DNA of 64,000 bases from the NCBI RefSeq assembly GCF_017656475.1, contig NZ_JACDNT010000004.1, forward strand, positions 1 through 64,000, written 5' to 3'. This document shows positions 33,824 to 43,334 of this stretch, in pieces. The notes beneath the pieces are model-generated. The model was not told the origin of the DNA. It worked only from the letters and a program-made list of their open reading frames with translations, and did not search any database. Source of the DNA: Archaeoglobus sp. GTDB lineage: Archaea > Halobacteriota > Archaeoglobi > Archaeoglobales > Archaeoglobaceae. A program made the translations under genes and the position numbers. Positions within the stretch are counted from its first letter, which is position 1. Every line of letters begins with the position of its first letter.

Positions 33824-34762
33824 ATGGAGAGAGTTGAAAAGCTGGCAGAGCAGATTTTTGAAGATTACAAAGATTATGGGGTTGACAGAAAAGAAATCGT
33901 TGAAAAGCTCAGGAAGCTTTTGATAGAGTTCAGAGTTCCGGAAAATGAGGCGCTGAGGACGATCAGAAATTACATCATAAGGGAGTACGGAGCACCTGCT
34001 ACAATAAGACGTGAGAAAATTACCAAGATTGAGGAGATAAAGGAGCCAAATAAGTGGGTTACTGTTAAGGCCAAAGCCATACAGCTATGGGAAAGCAGCA
34101 GCCCCTCAATAGCCCAGGTGGGGCTGATTGGAGATGAGACAGGCTACATCAGATTCCTTGTATGGACTAAAGCCAAGAAGCCGCCTGTTGAGGAGGGAAA
34201 GAGCTACATTTTCCGGAACGTTGTTGTTGATGACTTTGGTGGCGTTCTCAGACTTAACGTTACGAAAATAAGCGAAATTGAAGAGATTGATGAGGACATA
34301 AAGGTAAAACCACCGGAAGACGTGAGCGAAGAGGTGGAGGTTGTTGGTGCTCTTGTCGCCATCCAGCAGAACAGCGGGCTTATACAGCGCTGTGGTGTTG
34401 AGGGTTGTAACAGAGTAATAAAGATGGGAAAGTGTCCTGAGCACGGAAAAACCAAGCCAAATGACGACTTAAGGATTAAGGGTGTACTTGATGACGGCTA
34501 CAGAACTTACGAGGTGATTATAAACGAGGAGGGTGTCAAGGCTCTCACAGACATAGACCTCGAGAAGGCGAAGAAAATAGCGGAGGAAACCTTGGACAGA
34601 AATGCAGTTCTGATTGAGCTCAAAAAGATGCTTCTCGGCAAGTATCTGAGAGTAGTGGGAACAGCAACGCCAAGATACCTCATAGCGAGACACGTTGAGC
34701 TCTTCAGACCTGACATCAGGAAAGAGATTGAGAAGGTTAGAACCCTTTTGGAGGAGGTATAA
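33824..34762 (+). CDS. Replication protein A (OB-fold and zinc finger)
   Basis: A 312-residue archaeal RPA subunit: an N-terminal helical segment, an OB fold (KWVTVKAKAIQLWESSSPSIAQVGLIGDETGYIRFLVWTKA), a second OB-like region split by a zinc finger CGVEGCNRVIKMGKCPEH (about 190-207), and a helical tail. It protects single-stranded DNA. A GGTGATT site precedes the ATG. The stop overlaps the start of the partner gene by one base (TAATG). Confidence 0.92.
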   Translation: MERVEKLAEQIFEDYKDYGVDRKEIVEKLRKLLIEFRVPENEALRTIRNYIIREYGAPATIRREKITKIEEIKEPNKWVTVKAKAIQLWESSSPSIAQVGLIGDETGYIRFLVWTKAKKPPVEEGKSYIFRNVVVDDFGGVLRLNVTKISEIEEIDEDIKVKPPEDVSEEVEVVGALVAIQQNSGLIQRCGVEGCNRVIKMGKCPEHGKTKPNDDLRIKGVLDDGYRTYEVIINEEGVKALTDIDLEKAKKIAEETLDRNAVLIELKKMLLGKYLRVVGTATPRYLIARHVELFRPDIRKEIEKVRTLLEEV

Positions 34763-35454
34763 TGACGACGGTTTTTCTGAAGAGAGAAGTTGCGAGGAGA
34801 GTTTTTGCCAAAGAGTTAGTGAGTTCAACATACACAATACGGGATGAGTCGGAGAAAAGCCCCCTTTACGTCCTAACACCTCTTGGACTGAAATGCAACA
34901 GAGTTTTCATCATAGGTGTCCTGACGGAAAAAGAGGAGAGGGGTGAGGACGGAAACATATACAGAATTCGCGTGATTGACCAGACCGGCTCTTTCATCGG
35001 CTACGTCGGGAAGTATCAGCCAGAAGCTTACGAGGCGCTTGAAGATATTGACACCTTAACCCTTGTCGCTCTCACCGCCAAGGTTAGAGTTTTTGAGGGC
35101 GAGACAGGAAAGTTCGTTACTCTCCGTCCGGAAACCATAAGTATTGCCGACCCTGAATCGAGGGACTACTGGGTGATGGAGACAGCAGTTCAGACGTTAG
35201 AAAGGATTAGAGAGATGGAAAAGGGCGAGAGTGAGACGGCCAAGCTTGCAATGGAGGTTTATAACACAAACCTCGAAGAGTACAAGAGAGTTGTGAAGGA
35301 GGCTGTTGAAAGGGTGATGGAGGACTACGGTGAGTTTGACGTTGAAGAGGAAATGCTGGAAGAAGAGGAAGATGAAGAACTTGAACTTGATGAGGATGAA
35401 GATTTAAGTTTCGAGGAAGAGGAGATCGATCTCACCGAGCTGCTTAAAGACTAA
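34762..35454 (+). CDS. RPA-associated protein (COG3390 type)
   Basis: A 230-residue OB-fold protein, FLKREVARRVFAKELVSST at the start, KEERGEDGNIYRIRVIDQTGSFIGYVGKYQPEA in the core. The last 35 residues are almost all Glu, Asp and Leu, a flexible acidic tail. It belongs to the RPA-associated proteins that form a complex with archaeal RPA, and here follows the RPA gene with a one-base overlap. The acidic tail may bind polymerase or mimic DNA. Confidence 0.88.
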   Translation: MTTVFLKREVARRVFAKELVSSTYTIRDESEKSPLYVLTPLGLKCNRVFIIGVLTEKEERGEDGNIYRIRVIDQTGSFIGYVGKYQPEAYEALEDIDTLTLVALTAKVRVFEGETGKFVTLRPETISIADPESRDYWVMETAVQTLERIREMEKGESETAKLAMEVYNTNLEEYKRVVKEAVERVMEDYGEFDVEEEMLEEEEDEELELDEDEDLSFEEEEIDLTELLKD

Positions 35455-36371
35455 AGATCTCCTGAAACAGCCCTCTCAAAGTCATACTCCGTCAGAATGC
35501 CTTCGACGTGCAGGAGAGAGTTCGCTTCCTCAAAATTTCTTGCTTTCTCTACTATTTTAGCGGCCTGATTAATCTCATACACACTCTCCGCTTTAAAATA
35601 AAATATCAGCGTTGAGAGCGGTGTAACGAGAGCACTTCTCCCCTTTCTGAGCTTCTTCAGCCCCATCTCGCCCTCGAATGCCATCAGCGGAATCATACTT
35701 GCCTCGGTTGTCACATCTCTGATAACTTTTTTCATCTCCCCGTAATCCTTTCTGCTAAGGGAAGAGCAACCAAGAAAACCGCCATTTTTCAGTATGTAAG
35801 ATATATTGAGCAGCAGCTCCTCAATCCTTAGCTCTCCATCGCTCCCGAATCCCGTCACTGCAACAATTCCACCAACTCTTTTGAGTGCAGCAACACAGAT
35901 GGCGTCAGCAAGCGGACTCCTCACTCCAGATTCAAATCCTACGGAGATGGCATCTCCCCCTGCATCAACTCCGACAATGAGTGAAATTCCCTCCCTCTCG
36001 GCGAAATCTCGAATTCCATCAGCAAGAGCACTGACATTTTTTGTCAGGTCTAGGGCAACGACTCTGCCGAGATGCTTTGCTGCTCTTGCAGCATTTGGCG
36101 TTATGCCGTCAGTTGTTCTTGTGTTCTCATCTGCGATTCCAACTGTCTCGTTAATCCTCTGGATGTTAACAAGCTCGTCAAGAGGTCTCGGGCCGGGTTT
36201 TGGGTCTATGATAATTCTGTCCCACACGACACTCCCGTGAACAGTTTCGTATCCGAAATGGGAAAGGAAGTTTGCAACAGGAATAGTGCTTACGATGTCT
36301 CCTCCTCCACCGATTCCGAATGCCAGAGCCTTCTTCGGCTCCAAAGATTTTAGAATTTCAATGATCTCCAT
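35451..36371 (-). CDS. DUF1152 protein
   Basis: A 306-residue archaeal DUF1152 protein. It has a glycine-rich loop (ALAFGIGGGGDIVSTIPVANFL, residues 15-36) and conserved VGVDAGGDAISVGFESGVRSPLAD. The function is not established; the loops suggest nucleotide or phosphosugar binding. The gene lies just downstream of the aIF1A gene on the same strand, separated by one base, so it is likely part of the tyrS-aIF1A-DUF1152 operon. Confidence 0.85.
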   Translation of the reverse strand: MEIIEILKSLEPKKALAFGIGGGGDIVSTIPVANFLSHFGYETVHGSVVWDRIIIDPKPGPRPLDELVNIQRINETVGIADENTRTTDGITPNAARAAKHLGRVVALDLTKNVSALADGIRDFAEREGISLIVGVDAGGDAISVGFESGVRSPLADAICVAALKRVGGIVAVTGFGSDGELRIEELLLNISYILKNGGFLGCSSLSRKDYGEMKKVIRDVTTEASMIPLMAFEGEMGLKKLRKGRSALVTPLSTLIFYFKAESVYEINQAAKIVEKARNFEEANSLLHVEGILTEYDFERAVSGDL

Positions 36372-36372
36372 T

Positions 36373-36666
36373 TCAGAACTTCAAATAGCCCTTTCTTTCC
36401 AGCCATTCAACCTGGGGGTTGGTGTATCTCCATATAATGTCTGCTCTGTCCTTCTGAAACGACCAGGGAACAACGATGACGATGTCTCCCTCCCTGATCC
36501 AGATTTTCTTTCTCATTTTCCCCGGAATCCTTGCAAGCCTCTCTATCCCGTCTTCACATCTCACCTTGATGTGGCCCGCACCGAGCATGGAGGTTACCAC
36601 TCCAAAAAGCTCTCCCTTCTTCCTGTCCGGTAACCTCACCCTAATTACATCATCTTCATTGCTCAG
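36373..36666 (-). CDS. Translation initiation factor aIF1A, possible CTG start
   Basis: The OB fold ([47 protein letters not shown]...) is that of eIF1A. The shortest frame starts with GTG at 36639 ([11 protein letters not shown]). In-frame codons upstream encode S-N-E-D-D-V-I-R-V, which matches the acidic N-terminus typical of aIF1A, and reach a CTG at 36666 that overlaps the tyrS stop as CTGA. AGGGGTG lies 5 nt before that CTG. No ATG or TTG is available. I list the longer form; the 88-aa form is the alternative. Confidence 0.85.
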   Translation of the reverse strand: MSNEDDVIRVRLPDRKKGELFGVVTSMLGAGHIKVRCEDGIERLARIPGKMRKKIWIREGDIVIVVPWSFQKDRADIIWRYTNPQVEWLERKGYLKF

Positions 36667-37634
36667 AGAGACACCCCTAACCTTTTTCTTGCATCTTCGA
36701 GAAGCATGTTTAAATATTTTGCCACTGCAATCTTAAGATCCAAGGGGTGAAGCGAACCGGATTTGAAGTCCTCGGCGAGCTTTTCGAAGGACGTGTACTC
36801 AACATCCCCTCCGAACTTCGCATCCCTTTCCACAACAAGCTTGCCAAATCTCGGAAGAATGTGGTATTTCGCTATGTCAATTACGGGGTTGTCTTCTACA
36901 ACTCCCGCCGGACAGTATGCCTTCCTGATTTTCCTCTCTACCTCCTCCGGTGGGTCTCTCACTGAGATGTAATTCCCTTTTGAGCTGCTCATCTTCTGCC
37001 CGTCAAGGCCAACAAGAATTGGTGTGTGGAGACAGACAGGGGAGTTGTAGCCAAGCCTCGGAAGGTTTTCCCTCGCGAGCATGTGTATTTTTCTCTGATC
37101 TATCCCCCCAACGGCAAGGTCAACACCGAGATGAGCGATGTCAAGTGCCTGCATGAGCGGGTATATCATCTGCGAGACCATTGGGTCTTCCTTTCTTCTG
37201 CTCACTTCATCCATACTCCTCCTCGCCCTGTTGAGCGTCGTTATTCTCGCCATCTTCAGCACATCCAAGATGTAGTCTCTGCTAAGCTGGTATTCACTTC
37301 CAAGAACGAACTTTGCCTTGCTTTCATCTAAACCGAGGGCGATAAAGACCTTCTTGTTGTAGCTCGCTATCTCGGCTACCTCCTCAAAGCTGCCCTTCTC
37401 GTTAAGGTAAGCGTGAATGTCGGCAAGGAGAACAATAACCTCGAATCCCGCCTCCTGGAGGTCCATGAGCTTCTGAACAGTCATCATGTGGCCGAGATGT
37501 ATCTCGCCGCTTGGCTCGTAACCCACATACGCCTTTGGCTTCTCTTTGGTTTCCAAAAGCTGTTTGAGTTCCTCCTCAGTCACAACTTCTTCCGCGTTTC
37601 TTGTAATAAGCTTGAGCCTCTCCGTGATGTCCAT
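36663..37634 (-). CDS. tyrS: Tyrosyl-tRNA synthetase
   Basis: A 323-residue archaeal-type class I synthetase: [14 protein letters not shown] with the HIGH-equivalent HLGH (46-49) and KMSSSKGN (214-221). It lacks the S4-like C-terminal domain of bacterial enzymes. An in-frame TTG lies three codons upstream; ATG 37634 ([10 protein letters not shown]) is 28 nt after AATTTAAAAAC and is preferred. The stop overlaps the aIF1A start region. Confidence 0.96.
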   Translation of the reverse strand: MDITERLKLITRNAEEVVTEEELKQLLETKEKPKAYVGYEPSGEIHLGHMMTVQKLMDLQEAGFEVIVLLADIHAYLNEKGSFEEVAEIASYNKKVFIALGLDESKAKFVLGSEYQLSRDYILDVLKMARITTLNRARRSMDEVSRRKEDPMVSQMIYPLMQALDIAHLGVDLAVGGIDQRKIHMLARENLPRLGYNSPVCLHTPILVGLDGQKMSSSKGNYISVRDPPEEVERKIRKAYCPAGVVEDNPVIDIAKYHILPRFGKLVVERDAKFGGDVEYTSFEKLAEDFKSGSLHPLDLKIAVAKYLNMLLEDARKRLGVSL

Positions 37635-37774
37635 AATGGGCAAAAACTCAGGCTGTTTTTAAATTTGTTTAAAGTGGCAAAGAAAGAAGTTTTAACTTTG
37701 CTAATTGCTACTAAGAAAAAAGATTGCTAAAACTCGAAAATATATTTATACCTCCTTAAACCTAACTAGAATTA

Positions 37775-38533
37775 ATGCTGGAAAGGATAAAGTCAGGCAT
37801 CATCGGACTCGATGAAATTCTTGGAGGTGGGTTCATCAAGAACACAGTCAATGCGGTCGTAGGTGGCATAGGGTGTGGAAAGACCATTTTCTGCATGAAC
37901 TACATTCTCGAAGGGCTTGAAAACGGTGAAAAGTGCATGTACGCTTCTCCCGACCTTGAGGTCAATGAATTTTTAAGACTTGCTAAATCACTGCAGTGGG
38001 ACTTTTCCAAATACGCTGAAAATGGACAGCTAAATATAATAAAGGTAATGGCACAAGATATCGCTTCGTTAATCAAGATGGTTTTTGAATACGACAGAGT
38101 AGTTATTGACGCCCTATCCCCTCTTGTCGTCGATGTCGAATCTGAGGAGAGAAAGGAGATAAGCTGGTTTCTTAAAAATCTCAAATCTAAGGGGACAGCT
38201 CTGATTACCGTGGAAGAACCTCTTAGACTAAATGCTGACCTCATACTCCTCTTAGCTGACTCTGTTATAAATCTGAGATATACTGGCTACGGAGGTTCCT
38301 TCAGCAGGACGCTAAGGGTTCTCAAACACAGAATGTCCTGGCATGCTGACGGAGTTTACCCCTTCTACATAATCGAGGGTGCGGGAATAGTCATTGATGA
38401 AAGGAGGGGCGATGGGTTCGAAGTGGAGGGGCTTAACCTGCCTGAAAGGGCAATGGAAAAAATCAGAGAGTTGTGTAGAAAAGGCGTCCTTACTGTAGAA
38501 GATTTTGAAAAAATAAAGCGGAGAATATTATGA
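37775..38533 (+). CDS. KaiC-like RecA-superfamily ATPase
   Basis: A 252-residue single KaiC domain. It begins [17 protein letters not shown], has Walker A GGIGCGKT at 30-37 and a Walker B VVIDALSP near 109-116. The C-terminus adds a short helical tail after residue 200. Single-domain KaiC-like ATPases in archaea are usually partners of signalling or motility proteins. A TATA-like AATATATTTATA lies at 37739-37750, about 29 nt before the ATG. The stop overlaps the next ATG (ATGA), forming a three-gene unit. Confidence 0.88.
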   Translation: MLERIKSGIIGLDEILGGGFIKNTVNAVVGGIGCGKTIFCMNYILEGLENGEKCMYASPDLEVNEFLRLAKSLQWDFSKYAENGQLNIIKVMAQDIASLIKMVFEYDRVVIDALSPLVVDVESEERKEISWFLKNLKSKGTALITVEEPLRLNADLILLLADSVINLRYTGYGGSFSRTLRVLKHRMSWHADGVYPFYIIEGAGIVIDERRGDGFEVEGLNLPERAMEKIRELCRKGVLTVEDFEKIKRRIL

Positions 38534-38859
38534 GAGCAGAGTTGCTCAAAATCATTGAAGCCTTTAGAGCGGACGACTCAGTTCTTTTCGCGGTAGTCTA
38601 CAGTGTAGACGGTACGGTTCTTGCCAGTTATATAAAGAGCAGAGAATGGATCCCAACTCTTGAATGGGCAGAAAAGCAGGTAGAGGTGGTGGCAAGGCAG
38701 GTGCTGGAAGAGAACCTGAACAGCGTTGAGTTCAGATTTGGGAGGGAGGGAATTCTAATAAAGCCAATCTCAAGGTCGATGCTCCTCGTGGTGGGCATTT
38801 CCGATGCTGCCTCGCTTTACAAGGTGAGAATAGATACCGAATCACTGCGATATGATTGA
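38530..38859 (+). CDS. Roadblock/LC7-like domain protein
   Basis: A 109-residue alpha-beta protein whose pattern ([30 protein letters not shown], then [29 protein letters not shown]) fits the roadblock/LC7 or MglB fold. Such proteins bind small GTPases or ATPases and act as regulators. It is coupled to the KaiC-like gene by a 4-nt overlap and to the next gene by 8 nt. The assignment is from strand and turn pattern, without catalytic motifs. Confidence 0.65.
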   Translation: MRAELLKIIEAFRADDSVLFAVVYSVDGTVLASYIKSREWIPTLEWAEKQVEVVARQVLEENLNSVEFRFGREGILIKPISRSMLLVVGISDAASLYKVRIDTESLRYD

Positions 38860-40069
38860 GTTCGCATACAGCCTGAAAAATGATGCCAGAAGGGCGTTTG
38901 ATGAAATAAAGTCAAAAGCCGAAAATCTTGATTTTAAGCCAAATCTCGCAATAGTTTACTTAACTGAGAGTCTCCAGAAGGACGCAAAGGTGTTTAAATT
39001 CAATTTTAACACACTCTGCATCCCGGTTGAGGGATTTATAACTCCAGAGGGAGTTTGGACTCGTGGATGTTTATGCATGTTCGCTGACATCGAATACAGC
39101 TTGAATGTTTTCAAAGGGAATGTAAACGAGGTTGTGGAGCAGTTGAGAAATGCAGAGAAAGGGAAGTTTAATTTGCTGGTTTATCCGCTTTTTTACGTTG
39201 AGAGTCGGTACGCGTTTTTAGGGAAATACCTGAGACTTAAAATTACATCTGATTTAGAAAAAGCCTCTAAAATTTATGAGAATTTGATATATCCCATGAA
39301 CACAATGTTGAGACCGTTTAGAGATGAATCGAAAGAAGCCGTTTCATTAAATTTATTCCCCATTAAGTTTGGTATTGGTAAGCCTCAAATATATGTAAAC
39401 GGAGAAAGGGTTGGTAGGGGTGTGGTCCATCTTTCTTTTGATCGTGAATTTGTGGTAGATTACACTGATTTTCTACCTGAGAGGCAAAAGGACATTGAAC
39501 AGACAAAGGAAATTTTGAAGAAGGAGTTCCAATTCGTCGAGGAAGTTAAAGTGAAAAAAAGTAGACTGGCGATAGGTAATATAGGAGAACTTAGTATCAG
39601 AGAATACTTAAGGAAACACAGAATTAAAATGAGAGAGGACTTGGAGAAAGATATTGAGGAAGAGGAATTTTTAGGTGCTACACCATACGGTCTGCTGTTC
39701 TTTAGCAGAGAAACAGGTGGTGTGGCAGGATTGGGGTTGATGGACTACGATTTGAAGTTTTATCCCTCATTGTTTGACCTTACACTTTTTGAAAACAGAG
39801 CTATATTTTTTGGCGAGAAACTTAGTGGAGGTATATCCAAAATAGCATCTGAGTTAAACAAGAAAAGATTCGATTTCATCTTGTTTGATCAGTATATAAT
39901 GTTAATGTTCGAGGAGAAAATTGTTGACCTATTTAAAAAACGAAAGAAATATGGAATAATTACTTCTTGTCCATCATATACAGGGAATATTGAAAGAAAA
40001 ATTATGACTGAAATTGAAAATAAAATAGCAGTGAATACTTTTCTTTCTACAGTATTGATAAATTTCTGA
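38852..40069 (+). CDS. Uncharacterised 405-aa protein, possibly FIST-like sensor
   Basis: I do not firmly recognise this family. The layout suggests a FIST-like ligand-binding protein: [14 protein letters not shown], then [21 protein letters not shown], and later [19 protein letters not shown]. There are no membrane helices. From about residue 230 it turns lysine/glutamate-rich, and codon use becomes AT-rich. It shares an overlapping operon with the KaiC-like and roadblock-like genes, so a sensory input to the ATPase is a reasonable guess. Its 3' end overlaps the UbiA gene by 23 nt. Confidence 0.55.
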   Translation: MIEFAYSLKNDARRAFDEIKSKAENLDFKPNLAIVYLTESLQKDAKVFKFNFNTLCIPVEGFITPEGVWTRGCLCMFADIEYSLNVFKGNVNEVVEQLRNAEKGKFNLLVYPLFYVESRYAFLGKYLRLKITSDLEKASKIYENLIYPMNTMLRPFRDESKEAVSLNLFPIKFGIGKPQIYVNGERVGRGVVHLSFDREFVVDYTDFLPERQKDIEQTKEILKKEFQFVEEVKVKKSRLAIGNIGELSIREYLRKHRIKMREDLEKDIEEEEFLGATPYGLLFFSRETGGVAGLGLMDYDLKFYPSLFDLTLFENRAIFFGEKLSGGISKIASELNKKRFDFILFDQYIMLMFEEKIVDLFKKRKKYGIITSCPSYTGNIERKIMTEIENKIAVNTFLSTVLINF

Positions 40070-40928
40070 AACAAGATAACACTGCAATGGAGAGAATAGA
40101 AAGTAAATGCAGTTTTGTATATATTTTTAATTCAGATATAATATTTTTATCTATTTTCCAATGATGTTTACAGAACCCAGTGATACAGTACAATAAAGGA
40201 ATTAGCATTATAAATAAAAAAACTAAGTTTGACGGGAAAGTTAGTAATGGGGAAATCGCAGCCAAGATTATTGCAACCACGAAGGAAAAAACTGAGAATT
40301 TCAGAAGTGTTCCTGGCGGAAATACAACTGCCAGAGTTCGATAACCCGCTTCAATATCTGCCGATATGTCTTTGATATCCTTTAGAAAGAAGCCTGAGAG
40401 GTATATTGCTGACAATACAAGGGCGAAGCTAATCCCTATCATTGAGACTTTTGAGAAAAATGTCCAGAAAAGAAGAAAGAAAGACATTGTAGTTATCAGG
40501 TAGGTCAGAATTTCTGTTCTGTAATCTTCCTTCAATCTGCGTAAAATTCTACCGATAAAAATTTTATCGGAATAAATCCAAGTGAGCAAAGCAGAGATTA
40601 AGAAGGTTAGTAATGCTATTTCTTTATCCTTTGATCCCCAAAAAACAAGAAGGCTGGATACAACGTAACAGGAAATTACAAAAGCGGTAGCTTCCGTTCT
40701 TTTGTAAATTAAAAATTCTGCTTCCGCTCTTCCAGCTCTGAAGTCGTCCTCTGCATCATTAACATGATTCCACAAATTTATAGCTGTAAAGAAGAACAGA
40801 GCAAACAAGTATGACGCGACAAACGATATTAAATCTCCACTTAAACAAAAACCAAGAAAAGAAACAAGAGGTAAAGGGTACGCTATTGTTGCAGGTTTAC
40901 TACCAATTTTAAAGAGCTTTAAAATCAT
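40047..40928 (-). CDS. UbiA-family prenyltransferase
   Basis: A 293-residue membrane protein with eight or nine hydrophobic helices. The first Asp-rich motif is NLWNHVNDAEDD (N-x3-D-x3-D) and the second KDIKDISADIEAGYRT. Members attach isoprenoid chains to quinones, haem or glycerol phosphate; in Archaeoglobus menaquinone synthesis or the GGGP/archaetidyl route are options. The ATG directly follows the stop of a 22-codon ORF (TAAATG). Base composition is AT-rich compared with the window. Confidence 0.85.
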   Translation of the reverse strand: MILKLFKIGSKPATIAYPLPLVSFLGFCLSGDLISFVASYLFALFFFTAINLWNHVNDAEDDFRAGRAEAEFLIYKRTEATAFVISCYVVSSLLVFWGSKDKEIALLTFLISALLTWIYSDKIFIGRILRRLKEDYRTEILTYLITTMSFFLLFWTFFSKVSMIGISFALVLSAIYLSGFFLKDIKDISADIEAGYRTLAVVFPPGTLLKFSVFSFVVAIILAAISPLLTFPSNLVFLFIMLIPLLYCITGFCKHHWKIDKNIISELKIYTKLHLLSILSIAVLSCFRNLSIL

Positions 40929-40997
40929 TTAAGCCATGAAAATTCTTATCTCCTTGAAAACCTTTTCCGCCTCCTTTCTCTCATCCTTCCTCTCCAT
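40929..40997 (-). CDS. 22-codon ORF preceding the UbiA gene
   Basis: MERKDERKEAEKVFKEIRIF-M-A, a highly charged helical peptide. GAGGTGAT lies 5 nt before its ATG, and its TAA abuts the UbiA ATG, which has no other ribosome site, so UbiA translation probably depends on it. A TATA-like GTTATATATC near 41028-41037 would give a leader of about ten bases. It may be a small protein or a coupling leader peptide. Confidence 0.5.
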   Translation of the reverse strand: MERKDERKEAEKVFKEIRIFMA

Positions 40998-41061
40998 TTT
41001 TATCACCTCAATTAATGACTGTTCTATGTGATATATAACTTTTACTGTTGTATAAGTTAAA

Positions 41062-41085
41062 TTGTAATAACAATTACCATTACAA
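41062..41085. promoter_or_regulatory. Inverted repeat between divergent UbiA and kinase genes
   Basis: TTGTAAT at 41062-41068 and ATTACAA at 41079-41085 form a perfect 7-bp inverted repeat with a 10-bp spacer; GTAA...TTAC nests inside it. It lies about 30 bp upstream of the UbiA-side TATA box. It has the form of an operator for a dimeric regulator; none is identified. Confidence 0.45.
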
Positions 41086-41198
41086 CTGTAACAATAATGG
41101 TTATCAACATGTTGCAAAGGAAAAACAGGAAAGCTCCTGCATAAACCCAACACCCATTCATGACAAAGCTTAAATTTAAGTAAACGACAAAAAATGAT

Positions 41199-43073
41199 GT
41201 GGAAAAATTGGCAATTGAAGCTCTTGAAATGCTCTCTGATGACTTTGAGAATGCACTCCAGAGACTCTGCAATTTCTTAGTAAAGTTTCTTGGGATAAGG
41301 TATTCGGAAATAGAGGTAGATGGGGTTAAAGCTAAAGCGGGAAAGCCGGATGGTAGAGTGACCGAAATAAGAACTGATAAAGCCACCATAAGGTTTTGTG
41401 GTGACGAAGAAGAGATAAAACGCCTTATTCCCACTTTAAACAAAGCGATTGGTAGAATTCTATTTTTACAGGAGGTCAAAGCTTTTCTCGATCAAACACC
41501 TGACATCATACTATCGCTCGACGATGAAGGAACTATAGTAGATCAGAACGAGACCGCACGTAAGGTTTTTGGAGATGTTGTGGGTAGAAAGTTCTTCGAA
41601 ATTTGCAAGGGTGATACTTGCTCAGCTGGTGAAAAATTCTACAGCATGATTGCGATTAAAGGTTTCAGGAGAAACATCGTCGTGGGGAGGGACATAACCG
41701 AAAGAGTTAGGCTTGAAAAGGAGCTTGAAGATAGGGAAAGGAGGTTCAAGGCCCTTGCAGAACTCTCCCCTGCCGGAATTATCGTACACCACCAGGGTGA
41801 GATACTGTTTGTTAACGATGCTCTTTGCAAAATGCATGGTTACACCAAGGAAGAAATCATGAAAAAGAAGGTGTGGGACCTGATTCATCCAGATTACCGT
41901 GAGCTGGCAAGAGTCATGATGCAAAAAAGGCTTGAAGGGGAGAGGCCTGTCTATGAGTTGAAAACATTAAGGAAAGATGGGAGCGAAAGATGGGTGCTTG
42001 TTGCTGGAGGTGCCATAGACTGGAGTGGCAAGAAGTCTGTCATGGCCTTTGCCTTGGACATCACCGAGAAGAAGATGATGGAACAGAAGCTGAAAGAGAG
42101 GGAAGAGCTTTTCAGAAACATATTCAACTCATCCTCAGCGGGACACTACATACTAGTAAATGGGAGGTTTAAGCTTGTTAACCCAACATTTGAGCGGATT
42201 ACTGGCTACTCCGCAGATGAGCTTTATGGCAGGAGAAGTCTTGAGATTGTTGCGGGAGAGGACAGGGAAAAGGTGAGAAAAAGGGCTATTGAGATGCTGA
42301 AGGGCAAAACTACAGAGCCCTACGTTTACAGGATACTCAGGAAAGACGGTAAGGTGCGTTGGGTTTACGAGAGCATCACATCCATAACCTATGAAGGTGA
42401 AAGGGCAGTTCTCGGCAGTGTTGTTGACATCACGGAGCTTGAAGAGGAGAGGAGAAGGCTTGAGGAGCTTACGTCAATGCTTGAGCTTATAAACAAAACG
42501 CTCAGACACGATGTCCTGAATGCCCTGACTTCTGCCACAGCCTTTCTGGAAATCGGTATTGAGGATAACAGTCAGGAATACCTGAACAAGGCCTTAGAAT
42601 CCGTCAATAAAGCAGTGCACGTCGTTCGCAACATGAGAGCTTTTGAGGATGCGGTAAAATCCGGAGAGCTTAAGTGCATGGATGTCAGAGAAGTCGTTAC
42701 AGAGGTCGCTGAATCCTTCGACGGAGTTTCGATTTATGGAGAGGGGAGAGCCCTCGCCGACGAGGGCTTGAGGTCTGTAATAGAGAACATAGTGAACAAC
42801 GCGTTTATTCACAGCGGCACTGACAGAGTGGAGATAAGGATATCGGAAAGCGCGGAATGGTGCGAGATAAGGATTGCAGACTTCGGAATCGGCATCCCTG
42901 ACGAGATTAAAGAAAGGATTTTTGAAGAGGGATTCAAGTGCGGAAAAACTGGTCAGACGGGTTTGGGACTGTTCATTGCCAAGAAAATAGTTGAGAGGTA
43001 CGGAGGAGAGATTTGGGTTGAAGATAACAAACCAAAAGGGTCAGTTTTTGTAATCAGATTTAGGAGATGCTGA
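41199..43073 (+). CDS. PAS-domain sensor histidine kinase
   Basis: A 624-residue soluble kinase. An N-terminal helical region (1-95) is followed by three PAS domains (about 95-175, 180-300, 305-420). The dimerisation helix has LRHDVLN with phospho-acceptor His437; the ATP domain has the N box around Asn533/534, DFGIG (561-565) and TGLGLFIAKKI. No membrane helices are seen, so it senses something in the cytoplasm, perhaps redox via PAS cofactors. It starts with GTG about 25 nt after TTAAATTTAAG. No response regulator is adjacent. Its 3' end overlaps the thioredoxin gene by 33 nt. Confidence 0.92.
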   Translation: MEKLAIEALEMLSDDFENALQRLCNFLVKFLGIRYSEIEVDGVKAKAGKPDGRVTEIRTDKATIRFCGDEEEIKRLIPTLNKAIGRILFLQEVKAFLDQTPDIILSLDDEGTIVDQNETARKVFGDVVGRKFFEICKGDTCSAGEKFYSMIAIKGFRRNIVVGRDITERVRLEKELEDRERRFKALAELSPAGIIVHHQGEILFVNDALCKMHGYTKEEIMKKKVWDLIHPDYRELARVMMQKRLEGERPVYELKTLRKDGSERWVLVAGGAIDWSGKKSVMAFALDITEKKMMEQKLKEREELFRNIFNSSSAGHYILVNGRFKLVNPTFERITGYSADELYGRRSLEIVAGEDREKVRKRAIEMLKGKTTEPYVYRILRKDGKVRWVYESITSITYEGERAVLGSVVDITELEEERRRLEELTSMLELINKTLRHDVLNALTSATAFLEIGIEDNSQEYLNKALESVNKAVHVVRNMRAFEDAVKSGELKCMDVREVVTEVAESFDGVSIYGEGRALADEGLRSVIENIVNNAFIHSGTDRVEIRISESAEWCEIRIADFGIGIPDEIKERIFEEGFKCGKTGQTGLGLFIAKKIVERYGGEIWVEDNKPKGSVFVIRFRRC

Positions 43074-43334
43074 AATTTGCTCAAGTATGGCTTCACGGGC
43101 TGTTTTGTAATCGGCATAGCCCATAAACCCACCGACAACTTCATCACCTTTGGTAATAACCACGGTTGGAACCATCATCACCTCATATTTCTTTGCCAGC
43201 TCCCTGTTTTCATCAACATTGACGACATCGAATTTAACGAGACCGTCAAGCTCCTTCCTCAACTTCTCAACCGTTCTCTCAAAAACCCTGCAGTAAGGGC
43301 AGTAATTGCTTGTAAAAACAATTGCCCTCATCAT
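43041..43334 (-). CDS. Thioredoxin/glutaredoxin-like protein
   Basis: A 97-residue thioredoxin fold: IVFTSNYCPYCRVFERTVEKL with redox Cys12 and Cys15 (CPYC, glutaredoxin-like), then VVNVDENRELAKKYEVMMVPTVVI with the cis-proline. It is the short archaeal type, likely a protein disulfide reductant. The ATG overlaps the infB stop (ATGATGA), making it the last gene of the rpl7ae-infB operon. Confidence 0.92.
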   Translation of the reverse strand: MMRAIVFTSNYCPYCRVFERTVEKLRKELDGLVKFDVVNVDENRELAKKYEVMMVPTVVITKGDEVVGGFMGYADYKTAREAILEQISASPKSDYKN

